The notes beneath the pieces were generated by a model, which was not told where the DNA came from, made no database searches, and saw only the letters and a program-made list of their open reading frames with translations. Shown here in pieces: positions 10,162 through 20,497 of a stretch of DNA of 64,000 nucleotides (its first letter is position 1; each line of letters opens with the position of its first letter). A program made the position numbers and the translations under genes. This stretch comes from Schizochytrium sp. CCTCC M209059 (lineage: Eukaryota; Sar; Bigyra; Thraustochytrida; Thraustochytriidae), in NCBI GenBank assembly GCA_000818945.1, contig KN805370.1:497448-561447 (forward strand), in the 5' to 3' direction.

Positions 10162-12972
10162 ATGAAGGGCAGCGGCGCGAAGACGAAGAACCTCAAGAGG
10201 TCGCGCGAGGCCATGGCGGCCAGCGCCGACCCTCTGGATGGGCAGATTGAGGGCTTCGGAGATGTTGACGAGCACACTTCGGCTGCCAAGGCCAAGACCA
10301 AGGGCAAGGACGCCAGTGGCCTCGACGCCACCACCACCACCACCACCACCGGGAACGGCCCCGCTTCGAAGAAGAGCAAGAAGAGTGGCGGGTTCCAGAG
10401 TCTCGGTCTTAGTCGCGCCGTGCTCAATGGTATCATGAAGCTTGGCTACAACGTGCCAACCCCAATCCAGCGCAAGTCGCTTCCCAGCGCGCTTGGCGGC
10501 AGAGACATCGTTGCCATGGCGCGCACGGGATCCGGAAAAACAGCAGCCTTTCTCATCCCTCTTTTGGAAAAGCTCAAGGCGCATTCGGCGGTCGTCGGCG
10601 CTCGCGGTCTTGTTCTTAGCCCCACGCGCGAACTCGCGCAGCAAACGTACCGCTTTGCGATTCGCATGGGTAAGTTCACCACCCTGCGCGCCTGTCTCCT
10701 CCAGGGTGGTGACTCACTTACGGCCCAATTCGAGGCCCTGTCCAACAACCCGGATGTTATTGTCGCAACCCCGGGACGCCTTGTGCATCTCCTTGCCGAG
10801 GTGAACGATCTCAGTCTCAAGCGTGTTGAAGTCCTCGTTGTCGACGAGGCTGATCGTCTCTTCGAGATGGGTTTCGCGCTCCAGCTCAAGGAGATTCTCG
10901 ACAAGGTTCCCGAACAACGCCAAACACTCCTCTTTAGTGCCACTATGCCCGTGCAGCTCATGGAGTTCGCGCGCGCTGGTCTGCAGGACCCGGAGCTTAT
11001 TCGTCTCGACGCAGAGACAAAGATTAGCGAGAACCTGAAACTCGCTTTCTTTATGATTCGCACCAAAGAAAAGATGAGCGCGCTCGTGCATCTTCTCACA
11101 GAGGTCGTCTTGAAAGATGAGCTCACCATTGTCTTTGCCGCCACGCGCCATCATGTCGAGTATGTCAAAGATCTTCTTTGGGAACGGTCCGGCATCAAAT
11201 GCAGTGCTGTCTTTGGATCCATGGATCAGCTTGCGCGTCAGTCAAATCTCGACCAGTTCCGCAAGGGTGAGACCCGCGTTCTTGTTGTGACCGATGTGGC
11301 AGCACGCGGCATCGACATCCCCCTTCTCAACAATGTCGTCAATCTCGAGTTCCCAGCTCAGCCCAAGCTCTTTGTGCATCGCGTTGGCCGCGCTGCTCGG
11401 CAAGGGCGCTCCGGCACGGCCTACAGCTTTGTGACCCAGGACGAGATGCCTTACGTCGTCGATCTTCATCTCTTTCTTGGCCGTCGTATGCGCGGCTTCG
11501 ATGCTGTTGTCGACGAAGACGAAGTCGAAGTTGATCGTACCGTCGCAAAGTACGATCAAACGACCATGACTCCGGACGACGTCGATATTGGTCGATTCCC
11601 TCAGGCCATTCTCGACGCAGAGAATGAGCGTCTCACCTCCATCATCGAGGACTCCCCGGAACTCGAAAAACTCGCCAAGGTCGTTTCCAACGCACATTCG
11701 CTCTACGTGCGCACGCGCAAGGAGGCGTCGCACCGCTCCGTGAAGCGGGCCAAGGCCATCGGCACCCAGCCTCGAGTGCATCCTTTGCTTACTACGCATG
11801 GACACGGGGAGGCCGCTGCTGACCTAGATGCTCAGCTGCGCGCCATTCGTGGCTTTCGCCCTGGTATGACTGTCTTCGAGCTCGAACACTCCAAGAATGG
11901 TCACAAACTTGGCGAAGCTGCCTCCGCAATGGTCAAGAAGCGCCAGGCTCATGGCTCTGTCATCTCCAAAGAGCACCGGCGACGATCTGAGCAAGAGGCA
12001 AGTCGCAAGGCCGAGGCCGTCAACCGCGAAGCCGCTGCTGCGGAAGACGCCGAGACGAAAGAGCGCGGATCGGCTACGGAGAAACTTGCGGACGCTGACA
12101 CCAAGGACCAAGACCGTCCTGAGCAGCCGCAACGTCGGCGACTATCCAAAGCGGAGCGCAAGCAGCTCAAGAAGAAGGGCCTTCCTGTGGTGAGCCCTGC
12201 AGTCGCCCCTCGAGATGAGGAGAGCGACAAGCTTATGACAGTCGAGGCTCTCGATGCCGGCGCCTATCGCGACCCGGAAGCCTACATTCCTTCTGTCCCC
12301 TCCGACTATGACGCTGCTGCAAGTCTGCATCTCTCAATTAATGGCGCCAGTAGCCGTTCAAGAGACGACCAGCCTTCCCAAGCCAGCCGTCTTGAAGACG
12401 CCTTGCTCGATCTCGTACCTGATGATCAAAACGACATTATGTCCAAACAGCGCACCTATCATTGGGATAAGCGCAAGAAAAAGTACGTCAAGGCATCCAT
12501 GGAGGAACACATTCAGGCCAAGCGCGTCAAGAACGAAAGCGGTACAATGATCCGCATCAAGAACCGTGGCGAGCTCTACGACAAGTGGCAAAAGAAGTCG
12601 CGCAAGCGCGTATCCAATGCTGGAGGTACCGAGGTTGACTCGGGCGCTGTAGGTAGCGACGCCAAGCTTAGTACGAATGTGCGTTTGCTTGCGCGTGCCA
12701 GTCGGGATGCCAAGTCAGAAATGCCAAATGCACATCTTGCCGAAGAGGTCAAGGATGAAAAGACGATTCGCAAGGAGCGCAAGGAGAAACAGAAGCGTCG
12801 CGATCGCAATGGGCCCAAGAAACCAGGTGCTGTCGCTGCGAAACACAAACGTCCTGAGCCCGTGCCAAAGCGCGCCAAGGGCGAACCTCTTGAGTCCAAA
12901 TATGCGCGTTCTCGCATTGTCGTCAAGGGTAGTGGTGGTGCCAAGAAGAAGAAGTTCGGCTCGCGCAAGTAA
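10162..12972 (+). CDS. DDX54: DEAD-box RNA helicase DDX54/Dbp10
   Basis: The 936-residue protein shows the DEAD-box order: Q motif GYNVPTPIQ (about 92), motif I ARTGSGKT (119-126), PTRELAQQ, TPGRL, DEAD (near 228), SAT (near 260), and in the second RecA lobe VVTDVAARGID and HRVGRAARQGR. The Dbp10 subfamily is identified by the C-terminal block near residues 760-820 (RTYHWDKRKKKYVK and TESG/NESGT-type sequence), followed by a basic tail. Dbp10 acts in 60S ribosomal subunit assembly in the nucleolus. The 10162 ATG gives MKGSGAKTKNL; the frame runs 15 codons further to a GTG that is unlikely to be used. It is transcribed divergently from CBF5. Confidence 0.93.
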   Translation: MKGSGAKTKNLKRSREAMAASADPLDGQIEGFGDVDEHTSAAKAKTKGKDASGLDATTTTTTTGNGPASKKSKKSGGFQSLGLSRAVLNGIMKLGYNVPTPIQRKSLPSALGGRDIVAMARTGSGKTAAFLIPLLEKLKAHSAVVGARGLVLSPTRELAQQTYRFAIRMGKFTTLRACLLQGGDSLTAQFEALSNNPDVIVATPGRLVHLLAEVNDLSLKRVEVLVVDEADRLFEMGFALQLKEILDKVPEQRQTLLFSATMPVQLMEFARAGLQDPELIRLDAETKISENLKLAFFMIRTKEKMSALVHLLTEVVLKDELTIVFAATRHHVEYVKDLLWERSGIKCSAVFGSMDQLARQSNLDQFRKGETRVLVVTDVAARGIDIPLLNNVVNLEFPAQPKLFVHRVGRAARQGRSGTAYSFVTQDEMPYVVDLHLFLGRRMRGFDAVVDEDEVEVDRTVAKYDQTTMTPDDVDIGRFPQAILDAENERLTSIIEDSPELEKLAKVVSNAHSLYVRTRKEASHRSVKRAKAIGTQPRVHPLLTTHGHGEAAADLDAQLRAIRGFRPGMTVFELEHSKNGHKLGEAASAMVKKRQAHGSVISKEHRRRSEQEASRKAEAVNREAAAAEDAETKERGSATEKLADADTKDQDRPEQPQRRRLSKAERKQLKKKGLPVVSPAVAPRDEESDKLMTVEALDAGAYRDPEAYIPSVPSDYDAAASLHLSINGASSRSRDDQPSQASRLEDALLDLVPDDQNDIMSKQRTYHWDKRKKKYVKASMEEHIQAKRVKNESGTMIRIKNRGELYDKWQKKSRKRVSNAGGTEVDSGAVGSDAKLSTNVRLLARASRDAKSEMPNAHLAEEVKDEKTIRKERKEKQKRRDRNGPKKPGAVAAKHKRPEPVPKRAKGEPLESKYARSRIVVKGSGGAKKKKFGSRK

Positions 12973-13504
12973 AAAGCATAAACAAGTTTCTGGAAAATAT
13001 GCACGCTATTCGCGCCGTTTTCAAGCAAATATACATACATCAATCTTCTTTGTTTGTCAAGATCTTCTTATACATTCTCGATAAGGCAAGGCTGTTCAGT
13101 CGACGAACAATAAACTCGCACAGTTAAGCTGCGTGGGGCCCAAAATGTGTGTATAGTATGTAGGCGTAAGGGACTTGGAAAAAAAATTATTATTTAAAAA
13201 AAAAGTTTTCTTTTGCTTTCAACGGACACATGCGGCTCCATACAATTTTGACGTCATGATGAAGAAATAAATAAAGGAATAACAGGGGCGCGAGTAGGCA
13301 AGCAGGCAAGTGCCATGTCCATCAACGTCAAGCGTGCGCGAGTGCTTGTCTTGGTGCACTTTATTGGGACTTGGAGCCGAGCGCTTTATACCATCATCTT
13401 CTTCTTCCGGAGCTGGCTGGCCGGGCGCGAGCGAGCTTTGGTGGCCTCGCAGGCCAGCTCGGCGCGCAGCTCCTCCAGGTTAAACTTGTCGCGCAGTAGT
13501 GGCG
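12973..13504. other. Spacer with an orphan minus-strand gene end
   Basis: The stretch holds the DDX54 3' region and an AT-rich segment (13175-13215), then the leader of the next gene. On the minus strand, 13386-13532 carries the apparent last codons of an unknown gene (listed separately). Confidence 0.4.
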
Positions 13505-13532
13505 ATGCCAAGTCCCGCCGCAAAAGGCGTTG
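13386..13532 (-). pseudogene. Orphan C-terminal coding fragment, unknown family
   Basis: Read on the minus strand, this frame gives 48 residues ending in a helical, charged segment (DKFNLEELRAELACEATKA, then RKKKMMV) and a TAA at 13386-13388. An AATAAA lies 21 bases after the stop (13365-13360 on minus). An in-frame TAA at 13533-13535 closes it upstream, there is no ATG before the last residues and no good splice acceptor. It also overlaps the start of the plus-strand gene by 28 bases. The most likely reading is a stranded 3' end of a gene whose body was lost or moved. I do not recognise the family. Confidence 0.35.
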
Positions 13533-16500
13533 TTACTTCATCGTCAGCTCCAACGTCGCAAGGCGAAAGCCGTAAGAAGCGTCAGGCTGCCGAAAAGGAG
13601 TATCGCGACTTCTTGTACGATGTGGAAAGCTCGGCGAAGCGAATTTTAAGAGACGCCACCAAGAAAAGGCGAGCGGAAGCCGTGCGCGAGCGTCTCAAGC
13701 GACGCCAACACCATAATGTCAGCCATCACACATCTGCAAAAACATCACTCCCGCCAAAGGCAGGTGAGAAACGCCCTCGACCACCACCACCAGCCGCAGA
13801 AGGAGGAGATCCGTCCCGACCCGAAGTCTCTCGTAGAAACGCCGATGATGATGCCGAGCGCCGCCTTGCTTTGCCTGAGAACGATCGTGAAATGACGCTC
13901 CGTATTCCACTCCCTCGAGGACGCGAATCAACAGCGCAGCAACAATTAAAGCACCCACACCAGCGCATGGAGCAGCAGACGAAACATGAAACGACATCTC
14001 ATTCCCAATCTCTTCCGGATTTACAATCTCCTGCGCGATATAAACCTAAGTCGACAAGCGTGGCTGCGAGTATCATCGCTCGCGTCAAGGAAAAGCTTGC
14101 AGACTCGCCTCTCGCCCCGAAATCCGATGCATACCACGCCGGAGAGGCACGGAAACAAGTGAAAAGCGAACGCGCCTTGCAGCAGCAGCAGCGAGCTCTC
14201 GAGGCCGCACATATGCAAGCGCGCAAACCCAAGCCTGTAGACGTTGTTGCACGCGGCTCTGGAAAAATTGTGCAGCTCAAGGGTCACTTTGCGCCCGGAA
14301 CAGTACCGCCGCGTGCCGAGCATGCTGTGCCCCGCCGACTCGCCCTGTCCGCGTGGCTAAACCCAAACAAACCATCAGCAGTGGAGAGAGGTATTAGTTC
14401 GCACGCCCTGAAAGCTTTGACGCAGGCAGACGAATTACAAGGCCCAACAAACTGGGCTTCTGTGGACCTTCGTGCGAAATATCGTGACGAGAAGCAGCGC
14501 ACAGAAGCATGGACGGCAAGTATTGAACGAGCAATCGAAGCTGAACGACTCCAACGCGAGCAGCAAATCTTTATTCCCGTGGTGACCATTGGGGAACATC
14601 CCATTCACATTGACTTCAAAGAATGGATCACACAAGAAAATATTGCCGCAGCCAAACAGGCTCGCGCGCGCAATCGTCTAAAAACATTTGCATACGATTT
14701 GCCCGTCATATGGAACGCCAATCGGCCTGAAGATCCAGTTGAAGATCTCGCGAGCCGCTCGACTCAAGCGCAAGACGCCTACCCGCCTCCCCCACGCGGC
14801 GTGCAGGGCATTCAAGGCCGTCGTGACGTCCTCGCTCACGAAGATCGAGATTGCCAGGTGCAATCTGTAACGCCGGGCCGTGCCATGCAAGGTGCCGTCC
14901 GTGTCAGCGAAATGCTCAAACTCCAGAGGACCGAATCCGAGTCTTCACATGTGCAGGAGAAGCTTTCCGAAATGGGCCGTCAGCGCGCACCGAAGCGCCT
15001 CGTCACCGGGGCTAGTATTCTTGAGCGTGTCCTTTCGCGAGAGCGCCGGCTCCATCGCGCTCAGGATGCGGATGCCATCTTTCGTGCCATCGTTCTTGCT
15101 CGCGGGGACGGTTCCATTGTTCAACACGATGAAGAAGATCATGCGTCGATTCAGCCGAGCGTAAATAACGCACCCGAGGAAAAAAGTACAGCAGCAACAG
15201 CCGGGCGCGAGTCCATTCTGATCTCGGTTTTCAAAGATCCAGACTCGTATGCTGTGCACGCATACTCGTTTGCAGATTCAACTGAATTCGCCACCGATAT
15301 TGCTGTTGGCGACTTTGATGAGCTCGTGGAGAAAGAGATTGCGGTTCGCCAGCACGAACAAGCTGCGTTGGCCGCCTTGCACGCAGAGCGGATTGAGATT
15401 GAGCGAAGTTTTCGAGAAGAGCAAGTTGCGGAAGCTAAGGCGCACGAAATGGCTCTTTGGTGGTATGCTGCAAGCGTCGCAGCAAAGCGCGCGCATTTTC
15501 AGCCTTCAGAGGACGGATTCGCCGAGCTTGTTGGATACTCTTTGCAAGAGGCTCGCGGATGCGCTGCACGTGTTGAGGGCCTTATCAAACGCAACTTGCT
15601 TGCGCCCAAACTGGCGGCCTTGACGCACCGTCAGTGCATTCGCGTGCCACTCTTACAAGCTCGCGAGGACGTTGGCAAGCGGGGCTCTTTCACGCTCACA
15701 GCATCTGTAGCAGCTGTTCGCGAGGATGACATGGATGGGACATGCGTGGTGCTGCATCTGAGAGAAGTAAACACCTTGGCATCTTATGGTTTCTGTTTCT
15801 CTGTCAGCGCCTTGCGCAAATGGATGCAGGACGCGGGGCTCACGGACCAAGTCGATCTGCCCCCTGCTATGCTAAAGTGGTGGCTCCTCGATTCAGAGTG
15901 GAAGACACATGTCTTTAGCCTATTGTCGCGTAGGGTCGCAATTGATAGCGAAAGCATGCATGCCCGCGTCCCGGGCTTGGATATTGCTCAGGGTGCGCTC
16001 CAGTACGAGAGAATGCGTCGCGCGGCAGCATCTGTGAACGACAAAGTTGCGGCGCACGAGCTGGGCCTTGAGGCCTTGGCTCCGATTGAGAGTCTTCCTG
16101 CCCTCTCGCAGGAGGAGGCTATTCGACGCGTGCTCTACAAAGGCTTTGGTATTGTCGCGCGACTGTGGGAACGGAAGCGTGCACTTTCTTTCAAGCGTCT
16201 GAAAGCAAAGGCAGCGGCTGCGGCTCCGGAAATGTCGATTGGCGAGATCTCCCTCACACACGAAAGCGTCATGCCCATGGCGCTGGCGATTTGCGGTCGT
16301 CGGCACGGCGATGCAAATTTTATTGGTAAAGATCCGCCGTCAACGTCTCTGCATGGTCGCATGGGAATCACGCCGGTGCTCTTCTCGCGAGACCCTGAAA
16401 TTTCTTCCACGAACTCGGTCACCTGCGTTGTCATGACTGCATTGGATTCGCCGATTCTAGCACCCGTGGTGATGAGTTTCGATCCAACGCAGGCGTACCC

Positions 16501-19375
16501 TGTGCCGGCGAAAGAGTATCTCGAGCTTCCCGCGCACCCAGTCCTCACGATTGCCCCGCATGTTGTCAAGCGTATCATCAGCAAGCTAGATTTTCGTGAA
16601 GCGAGCACCATTGTCATTCTCAACGCATGTGCCGAGGAAGCAGACCTTGGTCTTGAGAACCAGACCTTGCGGCCAGGAGAGGTGACAGAGGTCGGTGCAG
16701 GCCACCGGCGCTTGGAACCCGAGGTCAATCCTCATTGCTTTCGCGTATGGGTGTTGGCCCTTCGAGAGGAGCTGTGCCAGCCAGATCCCAATGTGACAAG
16801 CACGGTTTTTGGCGTCACGCAGTCGAGCGCCACCCTTAATACGCCCGATACGTGGCCCCACAGATATACGTGGCATTCAGACGAGCTTGTGACACAAGCA
16901 ATTTCGAGACCTCGTACGGCAGCAGACTTTGCTGGCGTGAGCCATCGCGGTGCAACCGTTGGCAGCAACGATCCCAACGCGTACCAAAGTGTCATGGAGG
17001 CGTACGATGAACGACTTTTGGCTCGTCATCCAAGGACGCAGCTCCTCAAGGATCTCTCGGACTACGAAGAACGCATGGAGAATGCGCACCAGGACGAGTT
17101 ACTGGTTGCGCGAATGGAGGCCGCAGCAAAGAGCAAGGCACGTTCCGAGGAGGAGCGACTTCTTCTCGAACAAGAGCTCAACGACAAGCGACTTCGACGT
17201 GAGCGAGAGCTGCGCGGGAAAGCACGCGAAAGCGGCGCCGGTGCTGGCAGCGAGGACTGGAGGCGTCGTGTCGCGGATCCAACAACACGCAAACTTGGAC
17301 GATGGCGGCATTGGCAGGCATACCTTTATCTTGATCATGAGGCCAAGGAGATCGTCCGTCGCGCAGCGCAACAGGTCGAACTTGATCAGCTTGCTCGCAT
17401 TGCTGCGGGCAAGCGACCCAAGCCAAGAGCCGAGCTTGAGGAAGAAGCTTTTTCACTTGCAGTAAGGGAAGGTATGCTCTTTTACCACCACAAGCTCGAT
17501 GATTTTTTCCAGTGGGATCAGCCTGACGGATGGGAAGGCGTCGCCACGGTTCCTGATCCCCTCGAAGAGGAAGAAAAAGATGAAATTCGGGCCGCTCAAG
17601 AGGCGCAGCGTGAGCATCAGCGTCAATCGCACAATCTCCGTGGCGACGAAGGGGATTTGGGCGAGGATGCTGTCGCGCTCACTCAAGAATTCGACGAAGC
17701 GCAGTTATCGCAAAAGACGGACGAAGAGCTGCGTGTCCTGCAAAAGGCCGGGGCGACGAGAGCTTTGGAGGCTGCTCGTCAAGTCGAGCACTCACGAAGG
17801 CTGCGATTTATTGAGGAAAACGTGCGGACATGGTTTGACACCAAGGCTGGGGTTGCCTCGGCCGGTGGCATCTTTGATTTGCGCGAGTGTTTCCGCGAGA
17901 TGGACTTGGATCGAACTGGTGTCTTGTCCTACGCAGAATTCAAAGTGGGGCTCGCGAACAACGCACTCGAGCTTCCAGTCGAGGACCAGGACACGCTCAT
18001 CAAGCATCTGGATGCGCGAGAGGATGGCGTCGTCGATTATTTGGAGTTCGTGCACTGGGCAATCTACACGCGCCCAGGGTCAATGTATCAATGGATGGAG
18101 GCGAGTATGGATCTTCCCGACCTTGGGCCCAACTCGTGGGCCCGTATGCGCGCCAGTGACAAGCTGCTCGGTACGACTGCATTGCACGAAGAGTACAAGG
18201 AGACGCAAACGGGCCAACATTATTTTCGCAACTTACAGACCGACGAGTATACGTGGGTTATGCCTGAGGTAGTTGCACTCAAAAAGCGTGAAGATCGAGA
18301 TGCAAGAGAACTTCGTCAGGCTCAAGTGGCCGCAGCTCTTGCAGCAAAGGCTGCAGCCGTCTCTGCAGCACAAGCAGAGCGCGCCTCAGACCGGTCGATG
18401 CAACGTATCGTAGATCATCTCTCCGCGAACGCTGATTTTGTGCAGCTTGTCGCGGACGAAATGGGGCTCAAGCAGCAGCAGCAGCAGCAGATGCGACAGG
18501 ACCAAGGCATCTTCTCGACAGGGCCCGACGCTGCGGGCGGCGGTGGGTCCGGTCTCGTGCCAGCTCTTCGATTCGACAATGGTGAAGATATCAGCGGGCG
18601 GCTTTCTAGCGAGCGCTCGGATATTTCCTCGAGCTGCAGCGAGGCCTCCGTCGAAGGCAGCGAGCTACCAATAGACCCAAGCAAGCGAACAGCTGCCACG
18701 GCGGCGACGATTGACGTCGAGAAGGCGAGCAAGAAGCCCGGGGTGGAGTGGCGTGCGCTGCGCGCGGGCAAATTGCAAGGAGGATTCGTAACCCAAGCCT
18801 TTACGCCGAAAACGAGGGGTGCAGACCTTATGGTGTACGGTCGAAACTTCAATCGGCCTTCACTCGTGGGCGTTGTGGACCCAGCGGACGTGAGTCATGT
18901 TCCATTTGAGGACTTTGCACCCGTAGAGGTCAAGTTCATCGCAGATATAATGGAGGACGCACTTCGTGGAACGGGCATGACGAAAGAGGAAGTCTTGGAC
19001 AAGTCAGACGAAGAGCAAATGGCTGAGCAAATCCTGGATGCCTTTTTGGCTGTCAAGAACCTCAACATGGAAAGACTCGAGGAGGCGATCGAGTTTGGTG
19101 TCAATGTTGCGGAACGCGACGAGAACGGAAATACACTGTTTCTCATGGCTGCTCAGCAGGGCAGCAAACGTTTCGTCAAGTTCCTCTTGCGTCGCGGGGC
19201 TGACATCAATGCGCAGAACCTCCAAGGCAACACTGCCTTGCACTACTGCTTTCAGTACAGCTACAACGAGCTCGCCGAGTATCTCATTAGCAAGGGTGCA
19301 GACGATTCGCTTCTCAACAAGGATGGTCTTACCGCGTACGAGGGTTTGCATAAGGAGGCGGTAAATTCCCTGTAG
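13505..19375 (+). CDS. Large EF-hand, WW-like and ankyrin-repeat protein
   Basis: This intronless gene encodes 1956 residues. The N-terminal half is charged and largely helical without a domain I can name. A coiled coil rich in E/R lies near 1170-1240. A WW-like segment (YHHKLDDFFQWDQPDGW) is near 1325. Two EF-hands follow, with loops DLDRTGVLSYAE (near 1466) and DAREDGVVDYLE (near 1502), both with good calcium-ligand spacing. A second WW-like segment (HYFRNLQTDEYTWVMP) is near 1575, a short polyglutamine near 1655, and three ankyrin repeats end the protein (about 1853-1950). The layout suggests a calcium-responsive scaffold, perhaps flagellar or cytoskeletal; that is inference. The start at 13505 follows a GTG two codons upstream. 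The family is not recognised. Confidence 0.85.
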   Translation: MPSPAAKGVVTSSSAPTSQGESRKKRQAAEKEYRDFLYDVESSAKRILRDATKKRRAEAVRERLKRRQHHNVSHHTSAKTSLPPKAGEKRPRPPPPAAEGGDPSRPEVSRRNADDDAERRLALPENDREMTLRIPLPRGRESTAQQQLKHPHQRMEQQTKHETTSHSQSLPDLQSPARYKPKSTSVAASIIARVKEKLADSPLAPKSDAYHAGEARKQVKSERALQQQQRALEAAHMQARKPKPVDVVARGSGKIVQLKGHFAPGTVPPRAEHAVPRRLALSAWLNPNKPSAVERGISSHALKALTQADELQGPTNWASVDLRAKYRDEKQRTEAWTASIERAIEAERLQREQQIFIPVVTIGEHPIHIDFKEWITQENIAAAKQARARNRLKTFAYDLPVIWNANRPEDPVEDLASRSTQAQDAYPPPPRGVQGIQGRRDVLAHEDRDCQVQSVTPGRAMQGAVRVSEMLKLQRTESESSHVQEKLSEMGRQRAPKRLVTGASILERVLSRERRLHRAQDADAIFRAIVLARGDGSIVQHDEEDHASIQPSVNNAPEEKSTAATAGRESILISVFKDPDSYAVHAYSFADSTEFATDIAVGDFDELVEKEIAVRQHEQAALAALHAERIEIERSFREEQVAEAKAHEMALWWYAASVAAKRAHFQPSEDGFAELVGYSLQEARGCAARVEGLIKRNLLAPKLAALTHRQCIRVPLLQAREDVGKRGSFTLTASVAAVREDDMDGTCVVLHLREVNTLASYGFCFSVSALRKWMQDAGLTDQVDLPPAMLKWWLLDSEWKTHVFSLLSRRVAIDSESMHARVPGLDIAQGALQYERMRRAAASVNDKVAAHELGLEALAPIESLPALSQEEAIRRVLYKGFGIVARLWERKRALSFKRLKAKAAAAAPEMSIGEISLTHESVMPMALAICGRRHGDANFIGKDPPSTSLHGRMGITPVLFSRDPEISSTNSVTCVVMTALDSPILAPVVMSFDPTQAYPVPAKEYLELPAHPVLTIAPHVVKRIISKLDFREASTIVILNACAEEADLGLENQTLRPGEVTEVGAGHRRLEPEVNPHCFRVWVLALREELCQPDPNVTSTVFGVTQSSATLNTPDTWPHRYTWHSDELVTQAISRPRTAADFAGVSHRGATVGSNDPNAYQSVMEAYDERLLARHPRTQLLKDLSDYEERMENAHQDELLVARMEAAAKSKARSEEERLLLEQELNDKRLRRERELRGKARESGAGAGSEDWRRRVADPTTRKLGRWRHWQAYLYLDHEAKEIVRRAAQQVELDQLARIAAGKRPKPRAELEEEAFSLAVREGMLFYHHKLDDFFQWDQPDGWEGVATVPDPLEEEEKDEIRAAQEAQREHQRQSHNLRGDEGDLGEDAVALTQEFDEAQLSQKTDEELRVLQKAGATRALEAARQVEHSRRLRFIEENVRTWFDTKAGVASAGGIFDLRECFREMDLDRTGVLSYAEFKVGLANNALELPVEDQDTLIKHLDAREDGVVDYLEFVHWAIYTRPGSMYQWMEASMDLPDLGPNSWARMRASDKLLGTTALHEEYKETQTGQHYFRNLQTDEYTWVMPEVVALKKREDRDARELRQAQVAAALAAKAAAVSAAQAERASDRSMQRIVDHLSANADFVQLVADEMGLKQQQQQQMRQDQGIFSTGPDAAGGGGSGLVPALRFDNGEDISGRLSSERSDISSSCSEASVEGSELPIDPSKRTAATAATIDVEKASKKPGVEWRALRAGKLQGGFVTQAFTPKTRGADLMVYGRNFNRPSLVGVVDPADVSHVPFEDFAPVEVKFIADIMEDALRGTGMTKEEVLDKSDEEQMAEQILDAFLAVKNLNMERLEEAIEFGVNVAERDENGNTLFLMAAQQGSKRFVKFLLRRGADINAQNLQGNTALHYCFQYSYNELAEYLISKGADDSLLNKDGLTAYEGLHKEAVNSL

Positions 19376-19663
19376 ATAGCAAAACCTATGATTTTTTCGG
19401 GAGAGGATGGCGGGGCTCAGCATAGTAAGTTCCTGCCATCGCCCGATCCCATCGCCCCAACTCATTGCCTGATCCCATTTCTTTTTCTTTTTGGCAGACC
19501 AACTCATCTCATCCACCTCATGTCTGTCACCTTGACCATAGAAAAAGAGCGTCATGATGGTGGCGACCATTCGAGCAAAGCGCGACCTGTCTGCCTGCCT
19601 GCCTGCCTGCCTGACTTGTCAGCCTGCGTGCTTGCGTTGTAGAGCGAGTGGTTGCGTGGAGAA

Positions 19664-20497
19664 ATGGCGGGACTCGCTATGGCAGCGCGCGTGCTGAGCC
19701 GCGGCGCGGGCCCGGCCGTCGGCCGCGGTGGTAGTGCGACATGGCGCGTCTCGGCGCAGCGCATGAGCTCTGCTGCGACCGCGACGCCAGCGGCTGGCGG
19801 CGAGGCGGCGGCCGCAGCCGCGGCAGAGGAGGGCTGGAGCCTGCGCTCTCGCGTGGCTGGCTTTGCGGCATTCTTGGCCGCTGGCAGCAGCGCCACTTTC
19901 ACGTACATGCTGGCGACGGACGAGAACTTTTTGTTCGCGGCGCGCGACAGAGCCCCCAAGCTGGTGAACTTCTTCGCGCCCTGGGCAGGGCTCCCGGTGG
20001 AAGAGGAGTCGGGCGAACTCGACGTCGAGGCCTTTTTCCCTCGTGAAATTTCAGAAATTGTGGGCGAAAAGGTCCAAGTTGCGTGTGTCTTGCGCTCGGG
20101 CCGGGTGGTTGTGGTGGAGACCCTTCCAGACGCGCCGCTTGCGGAGATTGACCAGCTTTTGCTCAAGAAGCTCAACGTGACCTCGCTGGTGGAAGACCCC
20201 GTGGTGAGCTTTAGCTTCCTTGACGCAGATGAAGCTGCCACGTATGCAAGCAAAAGCGACGAGGAGCTCGCGAACGCCTTTCGTGCCAAGATTCCTCCCA
20301 TCCCTGCGCCGGGCACTGCCAGCAAGGCGGAGCTCCAGCAGCTGCTTAACGTGTACCGCAGGTACGAGCTTGAATACCGTACATCGGAGGAGCTCGCGCG
20401 ACGGACGGGCGATGACACGACGCAGGCGCGACGGGCACTTGTTGAGATTGAGGCGCTCAAGAAGGAGGTCAAGGTTCGCATCAAGTCTGCGCAGTGA
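19664..20497 (+). CDS. Mitochondrial single-pass membrane protein, unknown function
   Basis: The 277-residue protein starts with a typical mitochondrial leader (residues 1-36: Arg, Ala and Ser, no acidic residue), followed by an Ala-rich stretch and one hydrophobic segment at about 64-83. The rest is soluble, with mixed sheet and helix, and ends in a charged coiled coil (ELEYRTSEELARRTGDD onward). I do not recognise a family. Inner-membrane anchoring with the C-terminal part facing the intermembrane space is possible. The ATG at 19664 has A at -3; a TTG four codons upstream is ignored. Confidence 0.7.
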   Translation: MAGLAMAARVLSRGAGPAVGRGGSATWRVSAQRMSSAATATPAAGGEAAAAAAAEEGWSLRSRVAGFAAFLAAGSSATFTYMLATDENFLFAARDRAPKLVNFFAPWAGLPVEEESGELDVEAFFPREISEIVGEKVQVACVLRSGRVVVVETLPDAPLAEIDQLLLKKLNVTSLVEDPVVSFSFLDADEAATYASKSDEELANAFRAKIPPIPAPGTASKAELQQLLNVYRRYELEYRTSEELARRTGDDTTQARRALVEIEALKKEVKVRIKSAQ

